From Blastocystis hominis (taxonomy: Eukaryota > Sar > Bigyra > Opalinata > Blastocystidae): a stretch of DNA of 64,000 nucleotides. A program made the translations under genes and the position numbers. The notes beneath the pieces are model-generated. The model was not told where the DNA came from. It saw only the letters and a list, made by a program, of their open reading frames with translations, and searched no databases. This document shows, one piece after another, positions 46,645 through 56,376 of this stretch (the stretch's first letter is position 1; every line of letters begins with the position of its first letter). The stretch is taken from assembly GCF_000151665.1 (NCBI RefSeq), contig NW_013171815.1, forward strand, positions 447,153-511,152. Reading direction: 5' to 3'.

Positions 46645-47914
46645 TCACTTTTTCTGTTTCTTCGCCGCTTCTTTTCCATTCGCCGTTCGTTTCTGCGATT
46701 TCACCGTGAAGAACGAATCCATTCGCTTCTGCTGGCACTTGCTCCTCGCCTTGATCAACCGATCAATGTAATTATCCACTCGTTCCGCATTGAATCCCTT
46801 CGCATCCACCAGAAACTCCACCAATCCCTTCCGATCCACCTCCCCAAACTTCACCTCGATCTCCTCCGCGGGCGTTACCAACGGGTTTTTAAACAACTCA
46901 CGTGCTTTCTGGTACGGCCAGTTCTCGGGAACCTGGTATTTGTCCGTAAGGTTCTCGATCACTTTCTCAATAGTCCGGTACTTTTGGATGAACTGATACG
47001 CCTTCACCTGGCCAATTCCGCGAATTCCATCGCAATAATCGCATCCGCACAGAATGCACAAGTCGATAAACTACAATTCACCGCGGTTTGGGATCCCACT
47101 TCGTCCATCGAGAGCTTCATTGCCTCCAAAACCTCCGCCAAATCCACTTCCAGAATGCTCTGCGCGTCTTTTTTGGCGCCCTGGCTCTTCGTGAGATGGC
47201 GAATCAGCACCGGCGTTCCAAACGTCAGACTGTCCATATCCTCGCTCGCCATCGCCCACACTTTCTTTTTCTTCGCAAGCTCCGCGCATTGCGATTCGGC
47301 TTCGCTCGCCGCATCGATCACGGGAACTCCCATCAAACGAAGCAATTCCTTGCAGTCGTTCTATTCACATTACAAACAAACACACAGAACACAAACGATA
47401 TGACCACCTTCCATATGCACCGTTCGCTTGCTCAGTTTCTCGATTTCTTCCTGGTTTTCCGCTTCTTTGGCGTCTTTCAACTCTTCTTCCGCCTTCTCGC
47501 GCAGCTGCTTACGGCGCTCGAGCTAGAGGAGAAAAAAAGTAGTGAATATACTTCGTTCTGTTTCATTTCTGGAGGCTTGCCCTCGAAAACAAACACGGGC
47601 TTGATTCCATCCTCCATCAACTTGATGGTTTTTGACAGAATTCCCTGAATATGGCTGGATATCAAATATCTATTTCAAAATGCACCTCGTTACTTCGCCC
47701 TCCGCGTTTGTAAGCATAACCGATGCAAACTGATTATTCATGCGAATTGCCACCTATATTGGATACTAGCAATGATACCGAGTACGAGGGACTGATAGAT
47801 CATCACACTGGCATCAATCGCAATCATACGCCCGATATACCTCTTCGACTCTACTTCCTTCATAGCTTTCGGAGCGTAGGCCGTAATGAGCTTGGAAAGG
47901 CCCTTAATTCCCAT
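46645..47914 (-). CDS. FEN1: FEN1 flap endonuclease
   Basis: Structure-specific 5' nuclease acting on Okazaki flaps and in long-patch repair. N-terminus [20 protein letters not shown] at 47914, then [16 protein letters not shown] (first metal-binding Asp), NAEGEVT, and [20 protein letters not shown]. The I-domain follows: [20 protein letters not shown] and [19 protein letters not shown]. The helix-hairpin-helix region reads [20 protein letters not shown], and the C-terminus [19 protein letters not shown] holds a PCNA-binding box (QKRMDSFF). All catalytic acidic segments are visible. Introns lie near 47063-47083, 47361-47400, 47525-47560 and 47655-47740. The genomic TGA at 46645-46647 has its T exactly 4 nt before the minus-strand TGTTTGTT. 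About 370 residues, the usual length. Confidence 0.92.
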
Positions 47915-47990
47915 GGCAATTCACAAAAAGTATTCCTATTTGACATCCTCTCTATCCACTCTGCAATGTGATAACAAACAGTTGAACCCA

Positions 47991-50517
47991 TCAACAAAAC
48001 ACCGTAGTGCTGCGGTCGTACGAGGTGAAAAAGATTTCCTTCAAGCTTTGACAGACTTCACTCGAAAACAAATTATCTGCACAAATCAACGCAAGAGCAT
48101 CATGACATACTCAGAAAGCTAATCCTCCGAAGAGACGAGAAAATCGTGCTATCTTGAATAAACACTTTGAAGGACGGATAGAAGGTATCATCGATCAAGT
48201 TGTCTAATCAACATTTCCCTCCCTTTTCGAATACTATCCAGAATGATTGAGGACAGGCGTGGATAGTTTTTCAGCGCAACTAACAATCGAAAAGCCTCCA
48301 TCGTCGTAATCTGGTTATCTACTCTTCATTCTCCCCACGAAAATCAAGCTTGTTAAATCCAGAGTGCGGAGAAAATAATGCGGATAGCGATCGAACAGCA
48401 GAGCCAGATCCATCGAGAAGTAGGCACATTCCCGCGGACTCTCGGTGCCTACGATGAATTCTGTGTCATTTTAATGCCAACATGCGTTTTGCAGCGTGAT
48501 TTTGGCTGCGAACCGGAAGGGGGAGATGGCTACGATCTTTTCCATCGTTTCATCCGAAATCGGCTCTATTTCGGTCATTCCACAATTCCAAAAATACGGG
48601 TGTACACGATGAGCGACTGGTACGGCTGATTCATCAGCTCCGAGAAGAATGCCCGATCGGGCGTTTCATCTACCTGAAACCCCCACGAAACTCCCACTCT
48701 CAAACGGCGCGATTCCGCCCACCGAAACGCCCATCGCCGCCAGCTCCGCGATGGTCCCGCGGATATTTTCCGATTCCTCCCTCCCGATGAAACTCCCTCC
48801 CAGCTGGATGAGTTTTAACCGCGGGAATTTCTGGATGCGGGTGAGGAAAAACCGGAGAATTTCGCGGATTTCCCGCGATTCCAGCCCCTGATCCTTCAGC
48901 GCCAAAAACTCCAAATCCCCGCAATCCTCGAGCAATTCCAGCACCCAATTAACCGCGGTTCCGTTCAGTTGGCACACGCCCGCCGAGGGAATGAACCGCG
49001 GTTCTTCCTCCCCCGCGGGAATCGGCTCCGCGGAATACGGACAGTCGATCGGGAACAGTCCGATCAGCGAGATCCCCGCGATTCTGCAGCTCTGAAACTC
49101 CTCCCTCCATGGATTCGGTTCGGAGTTCCACGGGAATTCGGCGCGGTTTCGCAGCGCCTCCGCGCTCTGCCTCAAAACCGCGGTGAGCTCGTCCCGGTGG
49201 AATCCTACATGGGAGTTTCCCCGTTTCCCCACCGCGAACCGCGATTTCTTCGTAGAGCGCCAAACTCCACGGCAGAATCCAGTGGCTTCGCTCCGTTGCC
49301 GCCAAAAGCGAGGCTTCGTCGAAGATCGAGTCTACTGACCAATTCCCCGCGGGACTCACACTCGAAGAGATGCTCGAACCGCGGGACCGGCTCGATTTCC
49401 GCGGTGTACGCGTAGAAAGCGAGGGAATTCGCGTCCCCCTCGCAGACGGGCGAAGAACCGCGGGAATGGGCGGAGAGGCAGTTGGCGGGAACGAAGAAGT
49501 GGAGATGGCGGGAAAGCGGGTGGAAGGAGGGAATCGTCAGCGTGACGAAACGGTCACTTCCCGCCAAATTGTACGAAGACACGATTCCCGCGATAAAATA
49601 CCGATGAAACGCCCCGCGTAGAAAATTGGGGCGATTTTTGGACTCGGAAACGTAGAACTGGAGAACCGCGGGATTGACCCCCACGGTGGCGAGGACGGGC
49701 TGGTCGTGAACCGCGGTTAAAAGGGCGGAAAGCGCGGGAAACACGCGTCGATAATTCCTGAGGAAATACTATTCCATATGGACGAAGAAATAGAGAAAAA
49801 ATACGCGGTTGCAAGCGGTGCGCGGACACTTCTCGCGCGTTCCGCTGTAGGGACGGTATTCCTTTTCGAGACAAAGGCCTTTTTCGTAGACGTAGCGCAG
49901 AGCGCTCTCTAATGATGCACCATCGCAAGTGTCCGGAGAGAGTGCGTGTCGATCCACGACACAGTCGAGAAGTTGCTGCACACTGAAGGGTTGCTGTGTG
50001 TCACAAGGAGAGAGTGTAAAAATGTACATCCCATAAGGGGTCCTGTTCTTTGTGTTTCATGTACAAAAGTGATGTTACCGCCACTGCCCAGCTACTTGCA
50101 CACTTAATAGACGGATCGATATCCACAATGGGAGCGAAAAAGCTTCGCCAGTCCGCACTTTCAGGAATCTCTTGTATTTGCGGTGGCTTCTCAGGAAACT
50201 CACTAGGATCAGGAGTCGGATAACGATTGTTCATCATGAGGTATTTGCGGAAGCGAAGTTCCGAAAAATCGGAATAAAACGAGTACTGCAGATCGATTCC
50301 TGTTAATCGCTCCGCTGCCTCCTTTTTCCTTGCATTCTCTACGAAATTCTGTCTTCGGCTTCTAGCGATCAACACAAACACAAAGCAGCAACGCATATTC
50401 GTCGTCCTTGTATCGCTTGCCATAGGATCTCACAAACTGGTCAAAGTTGGAGATCTGTGATACAGCAAACGTTTGCAATCCTGCGGTGAGACAGAAAAGA
50501 AAAAGGATCGCGAGCAT
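47991..50517 (-). CDS. Papain-like (C1A) pseudoprotease fused to an LRR-like region
   Basis: Signal peptide MLAILFLFCLTAGLQTFA, then a cathepsin propeptide (NFDQFVRSYGKRYKDDEYA, AERLTGIDLQYSFYSDFSEL) and a C1A-type core. The active-site loop is SIKCASSWAVAV where papain has QGSCGSCWAFSA: Ser replaces the catalytic Cys and the oxyanion Gln is lost. FSVQQLLDCVVDRH, YVYEKGLCLEKEYRPYSG and LLTAVHDQPVLATVGVNPAV match later parts of the fold. The His/Asn half is diverged (FHRYFIAGIVSSYN). Past this, the frame continues into a large leucine-rich part (LEDCGDLEFLALKDQGLES, FPRLKLIQLGGSFIG, PHYFLRTLDLTSLIF). Introns of 28-37 nt are needed throughout. TGA at 47991-47993. Catalysis by Cys is excluded; a binding or SERA-like role is only inference. 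The ATG lies 10 bases from tRNA-His. Confidence 0.65.
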
Positions 50518-50527
50518 AAAAATTGAA

Positions 50528-50600
50528 TGCCCCTGCCGTGATTCGAACACGGGTTATCACGGCCACAACGTGATGTACTAACCAACTATACTACAGTGGC
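50528..50600 (-). tRNA. tRNA-His (GTG)
   Basis: Full cloverleaf of 73 nt on the minus strand. Acceptor GCCACTG pairs with CAGGGGC (one A-G mismatch at 4-69); discriminator A. D arm GTAT/GTAC; anticodon stem TCACG/CGTGA with loop TTGTGGC (anticodon GTG); T arm CCGTG-TTCGAAT-CACGG. No intron and no encoded CCA; the base before position 1 is T, so G-1 is not encoded. Internal A and B boxes are intact. Confidence 0.93.
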
Positions 50601-50814
50601 ACCTGTTTTAGCTTCATTCTGGGGCTATTTGTAGTGCAGCCCTTGTGAGCTTCTGTTTAATATGGATGGGTATTAAATGTTTTTACAACCAAACAGGAGG
50701 GTACGGATTATAGTAATAAAGTTACAGCTCTTCTACCCATTGAATTGCTCGTTTTCCCGTTTTCTTTGTAAACACTTCCAAACTTGCTTCCACCTACATG
50801 TTACGCTTTCGATT

Positions 50815-51914
50815 CTACTTTACCTCCTTTCGAAGCAGCCAAAATGTTTCTGTGTCCATTTTCCGAAAGTATGTGGTGAAAAATGCACATTTCCGTTCCT
50901 TACCGATATCCTTCGGCCATACAGCACGAATCATTAACGTTATATCCGCCAACGCGTCAATCAAATAATGCGGTGTTTCCAGAAGCGTCAGCACATCAAA
51001 AAACACCATCATACAAAATCGTTCTTCTTTTTCTGATTCCAAATTTCCAACTTTCGACTCCTGTTCAACCAGTTGCTGTAATCGCGAGTCGCTCATCAGA
51101 CTCGCAATCACTTCGTCTGCAGAGCTAAAAACCGCGTTTTTCGATAGAACTGAGCTGTGCTTCGCAATAGACGCGACGATATCCTCACGACTCTCCTCAT
51201 CGCCATTGTAAAATCGCATAAAGAAGCAGTACAAATAGGCGACTTCCAATGCGTTATAAGACACACAGGGAGACACATGTACGGGTAATCGCACGTCTTG
51301 GAATGCTTTTGTGGATAAAAATCGTTTAATGCATGGAATTGTCGTGGAAGATTGTGATTTTGCATCCAAATCCGTGACAAGCGGAGATGCTAATTGTGTG
51401 TGTTCGGATTCGGGCATTAGCCACCATGGTGTCCACGGAGGAATGATCGAAGTGATGTCTCCATTCGCAACATCACGCAAGAATGCGTCATGGTAAGTAG
51501 GAGGAAGAGCATTGACACTGATATCCTTTCCTTCTTCAATTTGGCGTGCAAGATCCTCAAGCTGAGCTTCTTCTTCCTCGTTGACAACAGAATCAATCAT
51601 TAAAGGCTCGACGACTTCTTCTCCCACTCGTTGTAGGATCTCTGCCATTTTCTTCGCATCTTTTTCTTTATCTTCCTTTTGCCGCAGAGAAATCTCATCG
51701 AGAACCAGTTTTGAGTAAAAGCGCTCTGTGCACTTCGGATTGTGATTCTACCTTGTCACCGCAACTTTGAATCTACGTTAAAGCATTTCGTAGAACAGTA
51801 GGCTATTTTACATTCTGGACAAACATACTTGGCTTCGGATTCGTGACATCTAGGAGTAATGCACTCTGCGATGAGCAAACCATACACACTACACAGCCGA
51901 GAATTTCGATTCAT
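50815..51914 (-). CDS. ZNHIT2: ZNHIT2-like HIT zinc-finger protein
   Basis: In animals ZNHIT2 links the R2TP chaperone to U5 snRNP assembly. The start MNRNSRLCSVYGLLIAE is at 51914. The HIT finger follows as CITPRCHESEAKYVCPECKI, AYCSTKCFN and, after a 29-nt intron, NHNPKCTERFYS. Then a charged helix, acidic stretches (EEEEAQLEDLARQIEEG) and the family's Trp-rich phrase IIPPWTPWWLMPESE. The C-terminal helical region runs LEVAYLYCFFMRFYNGDEES to TFWLLRKEVK, with TAG at 50815-50817. About 360 residues. No exact TGTTTGTT follows. Assignment rests on finger plus PPWxPWW plus length. Confidence 0.75.
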
Positions 51915-51976
51915 CAAGTGAGAATAAACCTTTTTGGCAAAAACTGCTTTTCTATTGTTGTTTTAAATAAAGTCAG

Positions 51977-52314
51977 ATGTTGTCCCTATGGAATATGTTT
52001 AAATCCATTCTATTGTTCATAAACGCGTTGGCCATTCTTCATGAAAAGCGATTTTTGCGTAAATGTGAGTTTTTAAAATTCGGTTGACATGTAGATGGAT
52101 GGGACGTCGTTGATACGAACTATGGTGCAAGCGGAATCAAAAACCAGTGTATAGGCCTTTTGCAGGCAGTTCGGTGGTTGCGAGGTAAGGAGTTGTTGTG
52201 GAAAGGACTATTTCTCTAGTTCCGCTCATCTTCGTGAATACATTGTTTTTGTTATTAGATATGATTATAGGGTGGTTTTTTTGTTGTACAAACAAGTTAG
52301 TACAAGATAAATAA
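51977..52314 (+). CDS. YOS1: YOS1/IER3IP1, small ER-Golgi transport protein
   Basis: Tiny two-span membrane protein needed with Yip1/Yif1 for ER-to-Golgi vesicle traffic. MLSLWNMFKSILLFINALAI then LHEKRFLRK, a 30-nt intron, then YGWDVVDTNYGASGIKNQCI, LLQAVRWLR, a second intron of about 36 nt, VPLIFVNTLFLLLDMIIG. Every block aligns with human IER3IP1 (LHEERFLKNIGW, IKSQLMNLIRSVR, VPLIIVNSIAI). In the family the protein ends soon after the second span. Here the genomic frame runs on to TAA at 52312-52314, but a poly(A)-made stop after DMIIG is likely, because a TTTTGTTG variant of the 3' signal follows. It converges with the CCA-adding enzyme, the genomic frames nearly touching. Confidence 0.85.
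52281..52296. terminator. Shared 3'-end signal of YOS1 and the CCA enzyme
   Basis: TTGTTGTACAAACAAG is a near-perfect inverted repeat around GTAC. Minus strand: TGTTTGTA for the CCA enzyme, about 40 bases past its stop. Plus strand: TTGTTGTA for YOS1. Confidence 0.6.
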
Positions 52315-52331
52315 AATAGAATAGAGTTGAA

Positions 52332-54452
52332 CTACGAACGTCTCTGATTGAGATACTCAATGCACTGCTCCTTGGTGCCATGCGGATTCAGAATCATCCA
52401 CTTCCGAATGTCTTCCATATATCCCTTCATGTCAGGCCCTCTCTTCACTCCCATCGACGACAAGTCATTTCCCTACAATCATCACTCTCCTCCTCGCTCT
52501 ACATTCAGAATCGACGGAATATTCCACATCTCCATAAGTTCTCTCTCCTTCGCGATCTCCAAAAACCGCGTATAGCACTGCATCACCCGATCACGTTCTT
52601 CTCCCTTCAGAATCTTCTCCGTCGCCACCATATGCAGCATCAAAGGCCACAGCTGCTTGCTCGCCAATAGCAAGCTCCCCAACTCCACGATCTCCCAATC
52701 TTCCGGCACAAACTCCGGATTCTCGCACTTCTCAAACGTGGAAACCAATTCGTGGAAACGGTGGTCAATCCAGCACACATCGTTGATCATGCAGTTGCGC
52801 AGCTTCAACGACTCGCGAATGAAGTGCTTGATGAGCGGCGAAAGAACCGCGGGTTGCAGCGAGATTCGTTTTTTCTGCGTGACTTCGGTTTGTCCGCATA
52901 GAAACACGTTCGAGAACGCGTGGAGCAGACACGCCAAGCGCAGCGCCGCCTCCCACCCCTGCGTGTAACACAGAAACACAATCGGGAAGTACGTCTTCGA
53001 TGGGAGAGACGAGTTCGCGCAGGCAGAAGCGCGTCCAGAGCTGCTGAACGGCGGGCTGGCGAAGCAGCGCCTCGCTGGCGTCGACCATTCGCACGCCCGC
53101 GCTGATGCGCGACTGGATGAACGACGCGTAGCGATGCGGCTCGAAGCTCGGCGAGGACGGAGCGGGCTTGGAGGGCTCGGGCTGCGCGCTGGATTCATTG
53201 GCTTCGCTGGATTGATTGACCTGATTGGCCTGGCTGATTTGATTGGCTCCACTGACTTGATTGGGTTGATTGGCTTCACTGATTTGATTGACTTCGTTAG
53301 CTTCGTTAGCTTCGTTAGCTTCGCTGGCTTCGCTGGCTTCCTGAATGCGGAAATCGTCGATGGAAAGCTTCTTCGAGGTGAAGAAACAGTTCATAAACTT
53401 CGCGTCCAGCGTCGCCAGACTCTCCACCGCCGTCTACATTTCACGTTTTCTTCGCTTTCCCACTTCGGGAACCCAGCACAGGAACAACTGTCTCCCAAAC
53501 TCCTCCATCGAGCGGAGCTTCTGATTCTTCATGTAGAACGTCAGATCGCCTTCAATATGGAACAAACTATTCAAAATCGCCATATTCGAAAGCTCGTGCA
53601 GAGCACGATCGAAATGGCGGAATTGCGCCATTTTCAGAAACTCGATTCCAATTCGCTCTCTCGACACTTTGATCGACAAAAAATGCTCGATTTCTGGAAT
53701 TCGAGCCGCTTCAAAGATGCTGGGGTCTATCGAGCAATCGAAGCGCGTAGCAAAGCGGACGGCTCGAAGGAGACGCAGAGGATCTTCTCGGAAGGTTTCA
53801 ATGGCAGGAAGCGGAGTTCGGACAAGACGATCATGCAGATCCGAAATGCCTCGCATCGTGAAATCCTCGACCGTTCCCGTGTTCATGTTGTAAAAGAGGC
53901 TATTGATGGTCAGATCGCGACGGTACGCATCTTCCAGAGGAGTTCCGATCGAAATGGAGGGAATGCGGCTGGAGTCGTCATATTCCTCCTTGCGGAGGTT
54001 TACAAAGTCAATGTCGGTGTCGATAATGCGAGCAGTAGCCGTTTCCAAATGCTTTGACTACATAATGATAGCATGAAGCCAACTCTCACTTTTTCTGGAT
54101 TTGCACGAATCCTGCCTACATTTGATGTCATATAGCCCTAGAATATCACAGAGGAGACAACAAGGATACGCGAGCGACTAACCACTGAACGAGTTTCTCG
54201 ACAAACTCAAAACCCGTCATGTTGTCAATCGCAATATCGATATCATGGCTTTGAAGGCCAAGAAGCTACAAATGAAACCACTAACTGAAAATGTTCCTTA
54301 TCTCGAACCCATCCACCTGCAACACGGAGTGTTGAGTGTAGCTGGAGATCGCTATTTGCTTCGAGCAGAATTTTGAACAGCGTTGACTCCTTTTCGGAGA
54401 GAGTGAGGGATATGTCTTTTCTACAGACCCTATTTAGATCCAGAGAATCCAT
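52332..54452 (-). CDS. CCA1: CCA-adding tRNA nucleotidyltransferase
   Basis: Adds or repairs the tRNA 3' CCA. The start MDSLDLN is at 54452 (an upstream Met at 54467 is possible). The class II nucleotidyltransferase head follows: LRVAGGWVRDK, LLGLQSHDIDIAIDNMTGFE (metal-binding DxD), DAYRRDLTINSLFYNMNT, HDRLVRTPLPAIETFREDPL, RLLRAVRFATRFD. The neck and body contain the repeat ANEANEVNQISEANQPNQVS near 53215-53330, a low-complexity insert unusual for the family. The C-terminal helices run FVPEDWEIVELGSLLLASK to CIEYLNQRRS with TAG at 52332-52334. The intron between VRDK and LLGLQ would be 31 nt starting GA, not GT. Another intron (LVAR to GYMTSN) starts GTATCCTT. The tRNA-His gene 1.8 kb away lacks encoded CCA, so this enzyme is needed. 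Confidence 0.88.
53215..53335 (-). repeat. Low-complexity Asn/Gln/Glu/Ala/Ser insert in the CCA enzyme
   Basis: Degenerate 9-24-base units encoding EAN, ANQ and NQV runs. In frame within the coding exon; probably a disordered loop. Confidence 0.8.
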
Positions 54453-54622
54453 GGTAGCTTGAAACATCGAAAAATGTCGTGAAAAAGAATGTGAGTAGCG
54501 AATAGGCCGTTTCCAAAGAGAACTGAGTAGCTACGATTCAAACCCAACTCAGCAACAAACGCAAATCCTTCGGAGTATGTTAGAATTCCCTCTGTAAACA
54601 AACAATGAACTAAACACAACAG

Positions 54623-56260
54623 TTACAACGTATCGACCAGCTCCTTAAAGGAAATGCTCGTGCAGATCACCATCATCACCGCCATCACCACGATGATCAC
54701 CCAGTCAATGGCGATCCACATCGCGTTCAAGTTCTTCTTCAAGAACAGCAAATGAATCAGCGCGGGCAGGATATTACACACGAGAATCGCCGTGGAACTT
54801 CCGAGTGCGGTTAAGTCCCCTCATCCAGCATCAAGGATATTAAAATTGAGCACGGCGCGGAAGTTGTCGAAGAGGAACGCCAGCACGGAGATCGCGCCGA
54901 CCTCCACCACGCGCAGCCACACGTACACAGGCGTGGTGATGAAGTACTTCCCGGTCTTCACGGCGCCGCAGCGACCATCGAAGAGCTCGTGGATGGGTCC
55001 GAGATAGAGCGGGAACGAGCCCATGCACGTGACCACCATCAGCACCGAGATGATCATGTTCCACACCGAATCGTTGGGGATTGCCCGCAGAATGTTGTCG
55101 GCAATGCCGTCCTCCGTCTTGTAGATCATCAGGAAGATCACGCCGATCGCCATGTAGATGAACGCCATCGAAAACACCGAGATCGAGATCGTGCGCGTGA
55201 TCGTCGTCCGGTACGACCGTTTCAGGTGTTTCTACCATGCATCCCCGCGGGAATCGCTACCACTTGGGAGAGACACATGAGAGAGAAGGCGAGCGAGTTG
55301 ATGAAGACGCCGAGATTGCTGAGCACGTGACCGCGCTGAGGGAACCAGAAGGAAGACTCGAACTTGAAGCCGTAGGCGGCGACGCCGTAGAAGAAAAGGA
55401 TCAACAAACTCACCACCAGCGCGATCAGACCGAACGAGGAAACGCCCACGAGGAGACTGGGTGAGAGAAAAGGGGAAAAAGGGGTACCTGGGGTCTTTGA
55501 GGATGCAGAGAATGAGGCAGATAACCGTGATTATGAATTGGAGAATCGCTCGCTTCAGAGTGGGGTGGGAGGTAGGGATCGGCAGGCTGTCCAGGAAATC
55601 GGTCATTACGATCTGGAAGTGAGAGATTGAAAGGAAGAGACGAACCATCGTGCCCATCGCCATGCCGAATAAAGTGATCACGTTTGCGATGTTGAAAATC
55701 CAGTATCCAGGTTGGCCCATCGTCTAGAAGTAAAATGGGCGGATTTGCATGCACGATATAGCACAGACGGGCGTAATCGTTGTTTGTCTTGATTGCATCC
55801 TATCCTGTGAAACGGAAAAAGAAACAGCGATACGGTTCTCACTCCCTGCGATCGGTAGTACACAGTTACTAAATGGTAACCGGAAATGACGTACAAAATG
55901 GCGACGATAATGAATAAAATGACTCCCAAAATAATTCCCTCCTAGAAAATCACAGCCCAAGCATGAAAGCACATTCCACATTCCGTAAGGAATTGTAAGA
56001 GAACCGGTACCCGCAATACACTTCATCAGATTAATGGCCAACTACTAACTCGCAAAATTCATGGAGTAAACTACCTGTTTGCCCGTCAAAGTTCCAGTGT
56101 CCGCTTTTTCCATCTGCGGCGAGGGCGTTGGCGTCTCCTTGTTCTCCTGGGGACTTTCCTTGTTGGCCACCACAGTGGGCGACATGAGCTCTGCATTGGT
56201 TTTCTTGATTTCGGTATTGCCGGTCTGTATTTCCTTAAGCTCGATCTGTGGCACGTCCAT
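54623..56260 (-). CDS. AAAP amino-acid transporter, copy 1
   Basis: Amino acid/auxin permease family (Pfam Aa_trans), proton-coupled transport across plasma or vacuolar membranes. A hydrophilic N-terminus (MDVPQIELKEIQTGNTEIKK) precedes about 11 membrane segments: MKCIAGTGSLTIPYGMW, GVILFIIVAILYVISGYHLV, QPGYWIFNIANVITLFGMA, AILQFIITVICLILCILKDP, SSFGLIALVVSLLILFFYG, SNLGVFINSLAFSLMCL, IYMAIGVIFLMIYKTEDG, WNMIISVLMVVTCMGSFPLY. A U12-like intron (54805-54840) joins LNF to IGSSTAILVCNILPALIHL. The end is SISFKELVDTL with TAA at 54623-54625; minus-strand TGTTTGTT at 54597-54604. It is the most diverged of three tandem copies. Substrate unknown. Confidence 0.85.
54805..54840 (-). other. U12-type-like intron, AT-AC, 36 nt (transporter 1)
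   Basis: Starts ATATCCTT, has ACTTAAC six bases from the end, and terminates AC. Removal gives phase-1 joining (AAT TTT A + TC GGA) and restores LNF-IGSS, matching the family. Confidence 0.7.
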
Positions 56261-56363
56261 TTGATTAGAAAAGGTCCGAATTAAATGAATCGCAAAATAT
56301 GATAAGGTGGAAACCGTCGAATCGGACCTTCCGCGGTTCTTGTCAATTCTGCAGTGGGAGTCA

Positions 56364-56376
56364 AACAAACACAAAA
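56364..56376 (-). terminator. Transporter 2 poly(A)-dependent stop and 3'-end signal
   Basis: Minus strand: AAG AAT, T56376, four bases, TGTTTGTT. The paralogs end at the equivalent residue with a normal genomic stop. Confidence 0.75.

Noticed and set aside
48378-48629. Plus-strand open frame of 83 codons
   Set aside because: It lies opposite exons of the protease-LRR gene; composition and lack of motifs mark it as a shadow.
54140-54171. GTATCCTT donor in a CCA-enzyme intron as a further U12 intron
   Set aside because: The donor fits, but there is no TTAAC-like branch site before the acceptor and length and ends suit an ordinary 32-nt intron; the match may be chance.
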